64,000 nucleotides of DNA from Rhodeus uyekii. Its lineage: Eukaryota > Chordata > Actinopteri > Cypriniformes > Acheilognathidae. Below are positions 48,462 to 59,288 of this stretch, one piece after another. The translations under genes and the position numbers were made by a program. Location: assembly GCA_037043235.1 (NCBI GenBank), contig JAWRVZ010000053.1, forward strand, positions 930,001-994,000, read 5' to 3'. Numbering within the stretch: position 1 is the first letter of the stretch; every line of letters begins with the position of its first letter. The notes under the pieces are model-generated. The model worked only from the letters and a program-made list of their open reading frames with translations. It was not told where the DNA came from and ran no database searches.

Positions 48462-49986
48462 GTGGCGAATGAACAGAGGTTCACACCGTGTGTTTATCCT
48501 TGCCCACGTTTCATAACGGGCAGGGATACACATGTTATGTGTGTAATCTGTTTGGGAGTGGAGCATGCACGGTCGGCACTTGAGAGTGCCGGTTGTAACG
48601 ACTGCGAGAGGTTCTATCTGCATGCTCACTGTGGTACAGTGGATAGTGTGTTTGCCTATCATGCGGTAGACCGGGGTTCGGAGCCCCGGTGGGATGAACT
48701 TTTTCATTGCATGATCTCCGCTCCCGCCTGGCGGTCTGTAACGAGGCCGCCTAGGCTAGTGTTCCCCGCGATTCGGGACCTGCAGTAGCCGAGGCTTTGT
48801 GGCGCTCTCGGTCCTGGGGATCACAAATGGATCTCGCTGAGGCTGCTGGGGTGGGTCCGTCCTTACCTCAGCCTTCACGAGATCAAGCGGGTCCCAGTCA
48901 CGAGCACTCTGAGTGAGATGCCCGTGCTGTGACTCCAACACTAGCTCTATCAAGTTCAGAGAGTGAGATCGATTTAGCTAGTGTTGACCCGGTCGAGGAG
49001 GATTCGCCACTCTCCTCGCCGGCGTTTGAGGAGCTTGTTGAGGTTGTGGCGCGAGCGGTCTCTCGTCTGGGGCTTGATTGGCCAGCAGAGACCAGAAGGG
49101 CTCGTCCTAAGTATGTTAGACGAGCGTTATCTTCTGACTCGCGTCATTTCCCCGCGCCGAGCAATGCCTTTCATACTTGATTTACATGCCGAGGTATCTA
49201 GATCTTGGGGAAGGCCAGCCTCCGAGAAAATTTATACACGTAATATTACGATGTATAATAATCTAGTGGGGCTCAAGATCATTGATATGGAGGGTTGAAG
49301 AAAGTGGATGAGGGCGAGTTACCTCGTCCCTCAGTCCGCGTCCTCCATTAAAATTCTGGCGCTCCCCTCCAAGCCGATGCGCGTCACATCGTCTTTGGTG
49401 GGGAAAGCATACTCCGCATCGAGTCATGCCACAGCGTGTCTGCACGGCACGACACTGCTGCAGGCATATCAGGCGGAGTTGCTTGGGGACCTCAACGAGG
49501 GCGGCGGTATCGGTCCGGAGGCAGTGGCAGAGCTGCGCCGGACCGTGGATCTGTCTCTTTGGGCCACTAGGGAGATGGCCTACTCTGTCGGCCGCTTCAT
49601 GGCAGCTCTGGTGGCTACGGAGAGACACCTTTTTGGCTCAATTTGTCAGCTATGAAAGATAGGACAAATTTGTTTTGCTGGACGCTCCTCTGTCCCCTTC
49701 GGGCTTGCTCGGCGACGCCGTAAAAAGCGTTGTCGACAAGTTTCAGGAGGCTGCACGACAGCAGGTGTCGTTCAGTAAAGTTATTCCCCGCCGCCCTCCA
49801 CGTGAGACCGCCAGTCAAGGGAGGTCTCAAAGCTCTTCACACAGGGCCGCTCAAAAACGAAGTGTCGCCACCCGTCTTCCTCCGGTTAATCCCGGGGGGT
49901 CGGGTCGACAGGCTCAAGCCTCTGGCAAGAGGGGCGATCTGAGGGTTGTCCTGAGCGCTAAGAAGGCTAAGAGCAAGCGGCCCTGA
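48462..49986 (+). pseudogene. DIRS gag relic, copy 1
   Basis: The first block (48462-48788) holds CVICLGVEHARSALESAGC-N-DC, a C-x2-C...C-x2-C zinc-binding pattern, and reads through the tRNA-derived insert to a stop at 48786. After frameshifts come EELVEVVARAVSRLGLDWP (49020-49090), then DLHAEVSRSWGRPAS and ITMYNNLVGL (49180-49265). Next are YLVPQSASS and EAVAELRRTVDLSLWATRE (49308-49655), and finally LDAPLSPSGLLGDAVKSVVD and a basic KRGDLRVV-LSAKKAKSKR tail ending at 49983. At least three frame changes separate the blocks. Gag would normally form the particle that packages element RNA. Confidence 0.75.
48630..48707 (+). repeat. tRNA(Asp)-like short retroposon inside gag, copy 1
   Basis: GTGGTACAGTGGATAGTGTG, TTTGCCTATCATGCGG and AGACCGGGGTTCGGAGCCCC GG resemble a tRNA: an A-box-like start, an anticodon arm with loop CTATCAT (anticodon ATC, Asp) and a T arm CCGGG-TTCGGAG-CCCGG. 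The loop has G where tRNAs have A58, and the 5' acceptor stem is not preserved, so it is not a working tRNA gene. A T-rich tail follows. TGCATGCTCAC (48619-48629) and TGCATGATCTC (48708-48718) flank it as an imperfect 11-bp target duplication. The old gag relic at 30160-30190 lacks it. Confidence 0.6.
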
Positions 49987-50120
49987 CGCCAAGCCGCAAC
50001 AAGGTGGTGTATCCCTGGAGCAGCTGACCAGTCAGCCCGCCATGGGAAAACCACCCCCTCCGAGGAGGGTCCTAGAGCACTCCACCCGGGAATCCGGAAA
50101 TCCCGGCCCAGTGGTGGACA

Positions 50121-51290
50121 TGCTATCAGCACCAGAGGCCAGCCCCGGGAGGCTGGTTCCCCTAGTAGAGTTCCGGGATGCGTGGTCACGGCTACCCGGT
50201 ATCTCTCAGTGGGTCCTGCGTACGGTCACCTTAGGGTACACCATTCAGTTCGGGGTCTTACCACCCCGGTTCTCGGGGGTCCTACAGTCTGCTGTAGGCC
50301 CTCAGCAGGCTCTGGTCATGGAACAAGAAGTAGACACTCTGCTGGCGAAAGGGGCCATCGGGTATGGACCCCTCGTGAACAGCAAGTCCGGGCTTTTCAG
50401 CTGTTACTTCATAGTTCCGAAGGGAGGATGGAAGGTTGCGGCTCATTCTGGATTTTTGTCTCTTAAATTGATGCGAAGAGATGCGACGCTCAGGCGGATC
50501 GTAGTACAGATTAGGTCCTATAACGGGTCCGGCACGATCGACATCAGAGACATATAAATCCCTCATTCCCATCCTTCCACAACAGGAAGTTCCTGTGGTT
50601 CGCCTTCAGGGGGGAAGGCGTACCAGTATCAGTGCTTCCGTGTTTGGTCCGGCTGCTCTAAGCTCATCTGTACTTGCAAGGGCAGCACAACATCGAGGTG
50701 TTGTGCCCGCACACAGAGGAGCTGGGGTTAGGACTAAGACCAGGGGTTCTCCCTGAGGGGTACCCGCTTCGCAATCAAGGTCACGGGGCGATGCCCACGC
50801 ACCCTGAGCATGCGGAAGAACTCCTGGTTCTCGTCGATGCTTACGGCGGAACACCAAGAAGAGTGTACTTTCTCCCACTCAGAGAACTACTTTCTTGGGA
50901 GTCATTTGGGACTCAGTGGCCATGTCTGCTCGGTTCCTCCCCGAGAGCATCCAGGCCGTTCGTTGAGCTGTTAAGCGACGAGTGACACTCTTACGCTGAA
51001 CACCAAGAAGAGTGTTATTTCTCCCATGTAGAGAACCACTTTCTTGGGAGTCTTTGGGACTCAGTGGCTATGTTGGCTCGGCTCTTCCCCGAGTGCATTC
51101 AAGCCTTCGTTCAGCCGTCAAGAGTATCGAGGGGCAGCCACTCACGTGAGACACTCTGAGGTGTTAGGGTCCATGCAGCGGCTCCAGCGATTATTCCATG
51201 GGGCCGACTGTGTGCGAGACCCCTGCAGTGGTGGCTGAAAACCAGGGGTTCTCCCCGAGGGCTGGAACCCTTGGTCCCCTTATTTGGAGC
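50121..51290 (+). pseudogene. DIRS reverse transcriptase/RNase H, internally deleted, copy 1
   Basis: The N-terminal part is open (50042-50557): RLVPLVEFRDAWSRLPGI, WVLRTVTLGYTIQFGVLPPR, EVDTLLAKGAIGYGPLV and FSCYFIVPK, as before RT motif A in DIRS proteins. Motif A text is corrupted (GTIDIRDI then stop), and the YxDD catalytic box and most of RNase H are missing. The stretch that normally follows YxDD is duplicated: about 50846-50975 and 50998-51125 both encode a frameshifted version of LSPTQRTTFLGVIWDSVAM. The C-terminal EQIWDRYGR (about 51284) resumes the family order. Confidence 0.75.
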
Positions 51291-51439
51291 AGATTTGGGA
51301 CAGATACGGCAGGCACAGGTCTCCTGTTTGCCTCCGTAAGAATTTCTCTGCCCTCTGTGGCTTTCGTTTAACATCCAGGGCCTCTGGGGCGGGTTGTTAT
51401 GGTACAGGCGTGGCCGAGGCTACGCCTGTACGCTTTTTC

Positions 51440-52511
51440 CTCCCATCACTCTGCTCCCGGGAGTTCTGGGAAACTGTGGGTCTGGCCCCTGAGGGGGCCC
51501 AGCTCATAGAGGCCGGTCTCTCAGCCGAGGTTGTTGAGACCATCCTTCAGTCCAGAGCTCCCTCCACGAGGAGACTCTACGCCCTGAAGTGGAAGCTCTT
51601 CACTTCTTGGTGTAGTGAAAGGCAGGTGAACCCAGTAACCTGTCAAGTTGGCAAAGTACTGGAGTTCCTGCAAGAAAGATTTGTGGCAGGGCTGTCCCCC
51701 TCCACCTTGAAGGTCTACGTGGCTGCTATAGCGGCTTGCCACGTACCTCTGGGTGGGGTACCCTTGGGCAGGGACCCCCTAGTCACTCGTTTCCTCCGTG
51801 GTACACTAAGGCTGAGACCTGCGGCACAGACCAGGGTGCCGGCTTGGGACTTGTCCGTGGTACTCCTAGGCCTGTCCCAGCCGCCCCTTGAACCTTTAGA
51901 GGAATCTCTATTAAGTACCTCTCTCTTTAGACCCTTCTTTTGCTGGCAATCGCCTCGCTCAAGAGGGTCGGGGATCTTCAGGCCCTCTTAGTGGCCCCTT
52001 CATGTCTTCAGTTTGCGCCCGGGATGGGAAAGGCATTTCTCCACCCGAGGCCAGGCTATATCCCCAAGGTTCCCACTGAGGTGGCTCGGTCTATCATGCT
52101 GCAGGCCTTCTGCCCTCCCCCATTTGATGATCATGAGCAGGAGCAAGAACAAGGTCTGTCCAGTGCGAGCACTGGACGCTTACGTCAAAGACTGCCACTT
52201 GGCGTAGGTTGGACCAACTGTTCGTTTGCGTTGGCTTTAGGACCCCTAAGGGGGCTCCAGCTTCTAAGCAAACACCAAGCAGGTGGATAGTCGAGGCTAT
52301 CTGTCTAGCTTACGAGTCGGCCGGACATGCTTCTCCTTTGAGGGTCTGAGCCCACTCCACTAGGAGCATGGCAGCATCCAAGGCTCTCCTCTCCGGAGTC
52401 GCCTTGTCTGATGTTTGTGCTGCGGCCGGCTGGTCCTCACCGCACACATTCATGAGGTTCTACCAGCTAGACCTCGATGCCGCCCCGGGAACCAGGGTGC
52501 TCTCTCAGTGA
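51440..52511 (+). pseudogene. DIRS tyrosine recombinase, copy 1 (frameshift and stop)
   Basis: The N-terminal core-binding part is open: VETILQSRAPSTRRLYALKW, FTSWCSERQVNPVTCQVGK, FVAGLSPSTLKVYVAAIAA. A frameshift near 51930 moves into LAIASLKRVGDLQALLVAPS, whose Arg (51964-51966) is the first catalytic residue. After another shift, HSTR (His 52353-52355, Arg 52362-52364) and TFMRFYQLD (nucleophile Tyr 52461-52463) follow, with the end at TGA 52509-52511. A TGA at 52347, just before HSTR, looks like a CGA-to-TGA change. All four residues of the R-H-R-Y set are still encoded, but no single frame joins them. Confidence 0.85.
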
Positions 52512-52562
52512 GCTGGGACACACCCGGATGCTGACGTCGCTGAGGTGGCGTTGGCATAGCGT

Positions 52563-52659
52563 TCCCCTAGTGCTTCGACACAGCTCGAGTTCCCAGAAAG
52601 GGAACGTCTCGGGTTACGTATGTAACCCTGGTTCCCTGAGGGGAACGAGACGCTGTGTC
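52563..52659 (+). repeat. DIRS internal complementary region (ICR), copy 1
   Basis: CCCTAGTGCTTCGACACAGC to CCCAGAAAGGGAAC is the reverse complement of the left terminus (48199-48240). It is joined directly to GTCTCGGGTTACGTATGTAA through GGGGAACGAGACGCTGTGTC, the reverse complement of the right terminus (52856-52909). The ICR thus spells the closed-circle junction around AAC/GTT. Confidence 0.9.
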
Positions 52660-52690
52660 TTGGCCTCAGCTCCTGGCGCCTCCGGGCCCG

Positions 52691-52912
52691 CTTCAGGCAT
52701 TCATGGCTGACGCGCCCCGGTTTCAGACGCGCTTTATGCTCTGCCTCATGACGTCACCGGCTGCGGCCGGCAGTGACGCATTCACACGCGTTCGTTTCTC
52801 ATTGGTTGCATAGATCTTCACGTGACTCACGCAAGGCTATTTCCCCTAGTGCTTCGACACAGCGTCTCGTTCCCCTCAGGGAACCAGGGTTACATACGTA
52901 ACCCGAGACGTT
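52691..52912 (-). repeat. right inverted terminal repeat, DIRS copy 1
   Basis: Reverse complement of the left ITR over about 170 bases, with an extra outer segment (GTTCCCCTCAGGGAACCAGG ... CCCGAGAC) and a terminal GTT at 52910-52912. The segment contains a short hairpin, TTCCC-CTCA-GGGAA. Confidence 0.9.
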
Positions 52913-53976
52913 TTCCCTGGTGCACTTTTCATGGTGCATTATGGGACTTTTTAGGGAGCGAAGGTTTCATCAGTGCTCTGACTACTAAACTAGGCAGCTA
53001 ACTGAGATGCACCCATAGAAGATTGCTTACTCAAATTTATAAAACGGTTAGTTCCAATCCTTGATTCTGATTGATTAATAGCTGGATTTTATTTCACAGT
53101 AAAAGAGTCTTTTACATTTTACAGCATAACTTATTATACAGCAACTAGCCAAATAAATAATTAAATGGACATACTTTTTTGTATTAAGTTAAAATTACAC
53201 TACCATTCTAAACTTTGGGGTCTGTTATTATATATAAAAATGTTATTATTAAAGTCTCTTATCCTCATCAAGGCTGCATTTATTTGATACAAAAATACAA
53301 TAGAAATATTAATATTGAGAAATTGTATTTCCATTTAAAACAATGGTTTTCTATTTGAATATATTTTAAAATGTAATGTAATAATTTATTCCTGTGATAA
53401 AGGCTGCATTTTCTGCATCTTTATCTTTGTCACATGATCCTTCCGAGATCATTCTAATATGCTGATTTTCTGCTCAAGAAACATTTCTTATTATCATAAT
53501 CAATGTTAAAAACAGTTGTGCTGGTTAATATGTTTGTGGAAACCATGATACCGTTTTTTTTTTTTTATTATTATAAAAAAAACAGTAGTTTATAACAAAT
53601 GTCTTTACTGTCAATTTTGTTTAACCAATTTAATGCATCCTTGACAGTCTGAAGTTCGGGGAAGGAGGCGGCGGGAGCTATCGAACATTCTGGCATTTTA
53701 CACAGTTTAGTGATCACTATACAAAACTATTTGACTTCAGAATGCCTCGACTGACCAATCATTCCACTATCAAGCAAAAGTATCATCAGATTGCTGAATG
53801 CCTTTCATAGCTCATCTGTTCTGAAGAGGTGTGCTCTCGCACACCATAACACCTCTAAACATAGTGATTCAGGATCTGCCGTTTACTATCACCCGTTGAA
53901 TTTGGCAACAAGCTGGAGGTCTACTCTCCCACACTGTGGTGACTCTTCCTAACTCAGTGCAAGACGGCATCTCAGT

Positions 53977-54288
53977 TTGCTGCCATGCTTTCATCAACAG
54001 AGTAGACTAAATGCTAGTGCAGCTCTTCGTAACTTCCTACAACAGCAGGTTGTAGTTTCGTTTGAGTCTGAATGCTGCCTCTGGTGTTTAGCTGGGTGGG
54101 GCATTCAGCATTCAGATGTGTTTGTGTGTCAGGGGAATGTAGGCAGGCTGCACTGGGCCAGGATTGATGTGGTAGCACAATACTTCACACACATCTATGG
54201 GAAGAGAGCGTATGTGAATGACTCGGTGGGAACACTAGAGGCTGGTGCACACACTCATCAGTGTGAGATGCTCTGTGGTCTCCAATGA
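53977..54288 (+). other. unassigned 103-codon open frame
   Basis: The frame ends at TGA 54286 and has no recognisable domain. It includes Cys-rich text (ESECCLWCLAGWG). Its island (53640-54300) is less AT-rich than its surroundings. Without homology it may be chance or an old exon remnant. Confidence 0.15.
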
Positions 54289-55155
54289 TTCACTTCCCAC
54301 TCAGCCTGTGTGCAGACGACCAAGCTTCCTTCACTAACTCTTCATTTGTAGAGGTATTACAGTAACAAGTGGGTCAGTGACTAATGAGAGTGTCCATGAT
54401 AAAGAGACAAAAAAGGAAAACTCTTTATGACTAGTATGTGCCAAGTTCTTAGAAATATACTGTTTGTTTTGATGTTGGTTTATTAGAAATTTTAATGAAT
54501 AAAAAAGTAATGTGTGACCATTAAGAATAAAGTAAAAACATTTAATTTAAAATATTTTAAAATTAAACAAAATTGAAAAAAAACGCCTATCATAGAACTG
54601 GTGTATTTAAATCATTGTTTAATGTTTTTTGTTTTGTTAATATATAAATTAACAGATCCAGACCTAATAAAAATGTGCGCTGTGTCAGACTGACCCATGT
54701 GTCATTGATTTGGCAATATCATTATTTTTTTTCTATTTACAATCGGATGTGGCTCTATTATATTACCATCAAACCTAACTTTTCTCATAATAATTTAAGC
54801 CTTCTTTTGTCTCCTAAATCTTTTTAATTCATTCCATTGTTGTTTTGCTTATTCCCTGGTTTCATAAAGTCTTGTGCAGACTGTTTCAATTTCAATGGTT
54901 TTCTTTCTTATTTTACTTTTTTATATAAGGACACTGCTTGTCATCGGGATCATTAGAGCAAATTTCAAATATGATAAACACAAAGTGAAATACTGCTTGC
55001 TGTTGATATAAAAAGCTGAAGGGGGAAACAGAAACATGGATCAGATCCAATCATGTGTTTGCTTGAGGCTAATAGGGAGATGGCAAGAAAAGCAGTTTGT
55101 CCCACAGTGAAGAAAACATCCTATTTCTCTAACAACAGCAATCCTATCAGCCTCT

Positions 55156-55599
55156 GTGGCTCTATGGGCTTCCCATAGATGTGATGTTCCTAATTGCTGC
55201 TGGCAGGAGACTGACCATGTTAAAAATAACTGTATAAGTACTGTGGTATCATATATCTGTTACACAACACTGCTCTCAGTAAATTGTGGCTATGACACAT
55301 GTCGAGAATCTGGCGTGGTTCTGGCGGCGGTGGCCCGCGAGCAGCTGGCCCGTTCCGCTGCTGCTGACGGAACCGTAACGTTTCCAGCAGGCGACCCGAA
55401 GCATTTGAACTCGGAAGGCAGAGGGAAGTTCAGCTTTACCAGGGATCAAACGGCCTATAGGCTCCAGCCACCACAGCTGGCCACCGATTTGGGGGGAACA
55501 CCCTCGCTGTGGCTTTTCTCAACAAATATTAAAGACCGTCCCTTTCGTAGGGACAGGACTGCTCTTTCTAGCCCTGCCAGTTTGTGGTTGTGTAAATAA
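55156..55599 (+). other. unassigned open frame in a GC-rich island
   Basis: 55300-55520 is clearly richer in GC and CpG than its neighbours. One frame stays open from 55156 to the TAA at 55597. The middle reads VVLAAVAREQLARSAAADGT, VTFPAGDPKHLNSEGRGKF, and the TAA lies within an AATAAA. I do not recognise a family. It could be an exon, a retrocopy or part of an unknown element. A possible acceptor-like CAG lies upstream, but the evidence is weak. Confidence 0.2.
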
Positions 55600-56367
55600 A
55601 AACTGCCACGGACTCATTCATTTAAACGTTTAATATCTGAGAATCTAGTGAAATCTCAAAATACACAAGAAAACATGCACATGTTCTGTTTACCAGCTGC
55701 AGAAATACTTTCGCTGGCCACACTGCTTTGCTTTTCCATTTTTCCCCACTTGTTTGACTCGTAACAAAAATGTGTATTAGCATACTTGTTCATATGGTGT
55801 GTAAAGCGGATATGCTATAATTATGCCATGCTGACTAACGTGCTGGAAACAAAATGGAACATGTTTGTGTAAACAATTCACTAATTGACGTACCATCTCT
55901 TTTTGTGAATCAATCAGAATTATACTTCTGGCTCCCTTGATTCTAGCTGCCAAATATTATGCGAGTTACTGGACGTTAATTTAGAAAGTTAAGTGACTTC
56001 ATACCACAGGTAATCAACTTAGTATTATGTCTGGCAATTATAGTCTACTGTAAAACGCTCTGAGGATTACTCTGCCTCTTTTCCAAGTCTCTGTACTGTG
56101 AGCTGCTTCCATCAGTAAACAGGAGATAATTACTCTGAGCCTGTGCTTAGTGTTTCAACCGGCTACAACAAAACTGTTTTTTACCTGTACAAGCCAGACA
56201 GTAGCTGAGGTTTCCGCTGTCCTACATTTTCTGGCATCACCTCCAAATAGTGCAACTGGTATGTTTCCTCAAAAAACAAAAGTATTATTTACACTCACGT
56301 GAGATGAAGAATTCAGTCATATCAGTCATCAAGAAAAAGCTGCTTTCCTTTACTTGGAGAACATTTA

Positions 56368-56475
56368 CCGTATTGTCCGCACCATAAGGCGCACCGGATT
56401 ATAAGGCGCAGTCTCAACTGCCGCTCTATTTTGTACTTAGTCCGTACACAAGGCGCACCGCATTATAAGGCGCAC
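56368..56475 (+). repeat. left TIR and subterminal repeats of the Tigger-like element
   Basis: Four GGCGCAC motifs (three preceded by ATAAGGC or CAAGGC text) occur within 110 bp. The outermost 25 bases mirror 63645-63669. Confidence 0.85.
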
Positions 56476-56879
56476 GGTAAAACATATGGTCTACAAAAAG
56501 GTAATGGAAGCAAAACAGTGAGTTTTACTGAACTTTATTCTACTGTATAACAATACACTCACATTGTTTTAATCAATCAAAGTCATCATCTTCTGTGTCT
56601 GAATTGAACAGCTTGGCAATTTTCCTGGTGTCTTGATTAGACAGAAGCACATGGCAGTGTGCAGCACCTGGAAGATGCAACTTTCCTGTAGAGCGACTCT
56701 ACATATGAGTATTCCAAGATATGAGCAAACCTTCGGGCAGATTTTTGCTTCTATATAGGAGTAAATATTAGAGCACTGAGGCCGATGCCGACACTCGTTC
56801 ACTTCATGTGATCACTGACTTGTACGCGTCACCCGCGAATACAGTAGATATTTTTCTCTCTATTTTGTACATTATTCTT

Positions 56880-57230
56880 CATAATAGCGACCAATTTAAG
56901 AAAGTGAGTAGTAAGGATGGTAGTGAGAAGAAGAAAGGCATGATGACAATGGAAATGAAGCATGAAATTGTGGATAAATATGAGCGCGGTGCCGCGTGAG
57001 AGATCTAGCACACACTTATGATCGCAGTACATCCACGATATGTACCATCCTAAAGCAGAACGATGTTATCAAGAATGTAAATCCTTCCAAGGGCGTGAGG
57101 ATTATATTGAAGTTGTGTTCGAATATAAATGATGAGATGGAGAGTTGTTGTGGATAAAGGAGAAGCAGATGTCCCTCCACAGATATTTCGTCAAAAGGTC
57201 TGCGCCAAGTGAAAGTGAAAGTTAGGGTAA
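56880..57230 (+). pseudogene. Tigger/pogo transposase N-terminal DNA-binding region, broken
   Basis: KKKGMMTMEMKHEIVDKYERG (about 56926-56990) matches the start of the CENP-B/psq-type helix-turn-helix of Tigger transposases. After a one-base frame change near 56995 the match continues with DLAHTYDRSTSTICTILKQ and NDVIKNVNPSKGVRII (57001-57110). The DDE catalytic domain is absent. Confidence 0.8.
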
Positions 57231-57820
57231 TCAGGCGAAAAAAGGTAAGGAAAGTGATCAAAAGTAACAAATACAAATCGAAAAAAATCAAAACAACAAT
57301 ATAAAATAGAAAAGTTAAAAAAAAAAACGAAAGCTAAGTTCAGTGATGCTTAGTTCCTGCTATTCAAGAAAATTACAGTTTTTACTAAACGAAAAAAGCA
57401 TGAAAAGTGATCAAATAAAGAATACAAATCGAAAAAAATTAAAACAATGATATAAAATAGAAAAGTTAAAAAAAACGAAAGCTAAGATCAGTTATGCTTA
57501 GTTCCTGCTATTGAAGAAAATTACAGTTCTTACTAAACGAAAAAAGCATGAAAAGTGATCAAATAAAGAATACAAATCGAAAAAAATTTAAAACAATGAT
57601 ATAAAATAGAAAAGTTAAAAAAAAAACGAAAGCTAAGTTCAGTTATGCTTAGTTCCTGCTATTGAAGAAAATTACAGTTCTTACTAAACGAAAAAAACAT
57701 GAAAAGTGATCAAAAATAAATAATACAAATCGAAAAAAATTAAAACAATGATATAAAATAGAAAAGTATAAAAAAAACGAAAGCTAAGTTCAGTTATGCT
57801 TAGTTCCTGCTATTCAAGAA
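57231..57820. repeat. ~150-bp tandem repeat array, about 3.5 units
   Basis: AAGCTAAGTTCAGTTATGCT recurs at about 57331, 57479, 57630 and 57781. AGAATACAAATCGAAAAAAA and ATGATATAAAATAGAAAAGT keep the same spacing. Units differ at few bases. The array starts in the decayed transposase tail and is cut off by the DIRS insertion at 57821. Confidence 0.9.
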
Positions 57821-57823
57821 AAC

Positions 57824-58042
57824 GTCTCGGGTTACGTATGTAACCCTGGTTCCCTGAGGGGAACGAGACGCTGTGTCGAAGCACTAGGGGAAATAGCCTT
57901 GCGTGAGTCACGTGAAGATCTATGCAACCAATGAGAAACGAACGCGTGTGAATGCGTCACTGCCGGCCGCAGCCGGTGACGTCATGAGGCAGAGCATAAA
58001 GCGCGTCTGAAACCGGGGCGCGTCAGCCATGAATGCCTGAAG
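57824..58042 (+). repeat. inverted terminal repeat (element 3' side), DIRS copy 2
   Basis: Reverse complement of 52691-52909. It contains the same E-box, CCAAT, CRE and CATAAA cluster as in copy 1. Confidence 0.9.
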
Positions 58043-58073
58043 CGGGCCCGGAGGCGCCAGGAGCTGAGGCCAA

Positions 58074-58170
58074 GACACAGCGTCTCGTTCCCCTCAGGGA
58101 ACCAGGGTTACATACGTAACCCGAGACGTTCCCTTTCTGGGAACTCGAGCTGTGTCGAAGCACTAGGGGA
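58074..58170 (-). repeat. DIRS internal complementary region, copy 2
   Basis: Mirror of 52563-52659. It again shows the two element termini joined head to tail around GTT. Confidence 0.9.
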
Positions 58171-58221
58171 ACGCTATGCCAACGCCACCTCAGCGACGTC
58201 AGCATCCGGGTGTGTCCCAGC

Positions 58222-59288
58222 TCACTGAGAGAGCACCCTGGTTCCCGGGGCGGCATCGAGGTCTAGCTGGTAGAACCTCATGAATGTGTGCGGTGAGGAC
58301 CAGCCGGCCGCAGCACAAACATCAGACAAGGCGACTCCGGAGAGGAGAGCCTTGGATGCTGCCATGCTCCTAGTGGAGTGGGCTCAGACCCTCAAAGGAG
58401 AAGCATGTCCGGCCGACTCGTAAGCTAGACAGATAGCCTCGACTATCCACCTGCTTGGTGTTTGCTTAGAAGCTGGAGCCCCCTTAGGGGTCCTAAAGCC
58501 AACGCAAACGAACAGTTGGTCCAACCTACGCCAAGTGGCAGTCTTTGACGTAAGCGTCCAGTGCTCGCACTGGACAGACCTTGTTCTTGCTCCTGCTCAT
58601 GATCATCAAATGGGGGAGGGCAGAAGGCCTGCAGCATGATAGACCGAGCCACCTCAGTGGGAACCTTGGGGATATAGCCTGGCCTCGGGTGGAGAAATGC
58701 CTTTCCCATCCCGGGCGCAAACTGAAGACATGAAGGGGCCACTAAGAGGGCCTGAAGATCCCCGACCCTCTTGAGCGAGGCGATTGCCAGCAAAAGAAGG
58801 GTCTAAAGAGAGAGGTACTTAATAGAGATTCCTCTAAAGGTTCAAGGGGCGGCTGGGACAGGCCTAGGAGTACCACGGACAAGTCCCAAGCCGGCACCCT
58901 GGTCTGTGCCGCAGGTCTCAGCCTTAGTGTACCACGGAGGAAACGAGTGACTAGGGGGTCCCTGCCCAAGGGTACCCCACCCAGAGGTACGTGGCAAGCC
59001 GCTATAGCAGCCACGTAGACCTTCAAGGTGGAGGGGGACAGCCCTGCCACAAATCTTTCTTGCAGGAACTCCAGTACTTTGCCAACTTGACAGGTTACTG
59101 GGTTCACCTGCCTTTCACTACACCAAGAAGTGAAGAGCTTCCACTTCAGGGCGTAGAGTCTCCTCGTGGAGGGAGCTCTGAAGGATGGTCTCAACAACCT
59201 CGGCTGAGAGACCGGCCTCTATGAGCTGGGCCCCCTCAGGGGCCAGACCCACAGTTTCCCAGAACTCCCGGGAGCAGAGTGATGGGAG
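58222..59288 (-). pseudogene. DIRS tyrosine recombinase, copy 2
   Basis: Same order and the same TGA before HSTR as copy 1. In addition, a 5-bp deletion in the N-terminal region (ATCCTTCAGAGCTCC instead of ATCCTTCAGTCCAGAGCTCC) breaks the frame that is open in copy 1. Confidence 0.85.

Larger units (their letters stand above)
48199..52912 (+). mobile_element. DIRS1-like tyrosine-recombinase retrotransposon, copy 1 (defective)
   Basis: A 4.7-kb element. Order: left inverted terminal repeat (48199-48392), gag relic with a tRNA-derived insert, truncated reverse transcriptase, tyrosine recombinase, internal complementary region (52563-52659) and right inverted terminal repeat (52691-52909). The termini are GTT-CCCTTT and GAGAC-GTT, and the ICR contains the two joined (GAGAC-GTT-CCC in reverse complement). 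This is the arrangement expected for DIRS1 elements, which recombine circular DNA instead of using an integrase and leave no target duplication. All genes are broken, so it could only move with proteins supplied in trans. An almost identical inverted copy lies at 57821-62529. Confidence 0.92.
52913..56365. other. intergenic DNA, no recognised gene
   Basis: AT-rich flanks with two higher-GC islands holding open frames (53977-54288 and 55156-55599, listed separately). No transposon ends are visible. Confidence 0.45.

Noticed and set aside
48630..48707. Functional tRNA gene call
   Set aside because: The acceptor stem is missing, position 58 of the T loop is G, and the anticodon stem has mismatches. 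It is better read as a tRNA-derived insert.
48462..48788. Intact host zinc-finger gene
   Set aside because: The C-x2-C pattern belongs to DIRS gag; it recurs in copy 2 and in the old relic at 30.1 kb.
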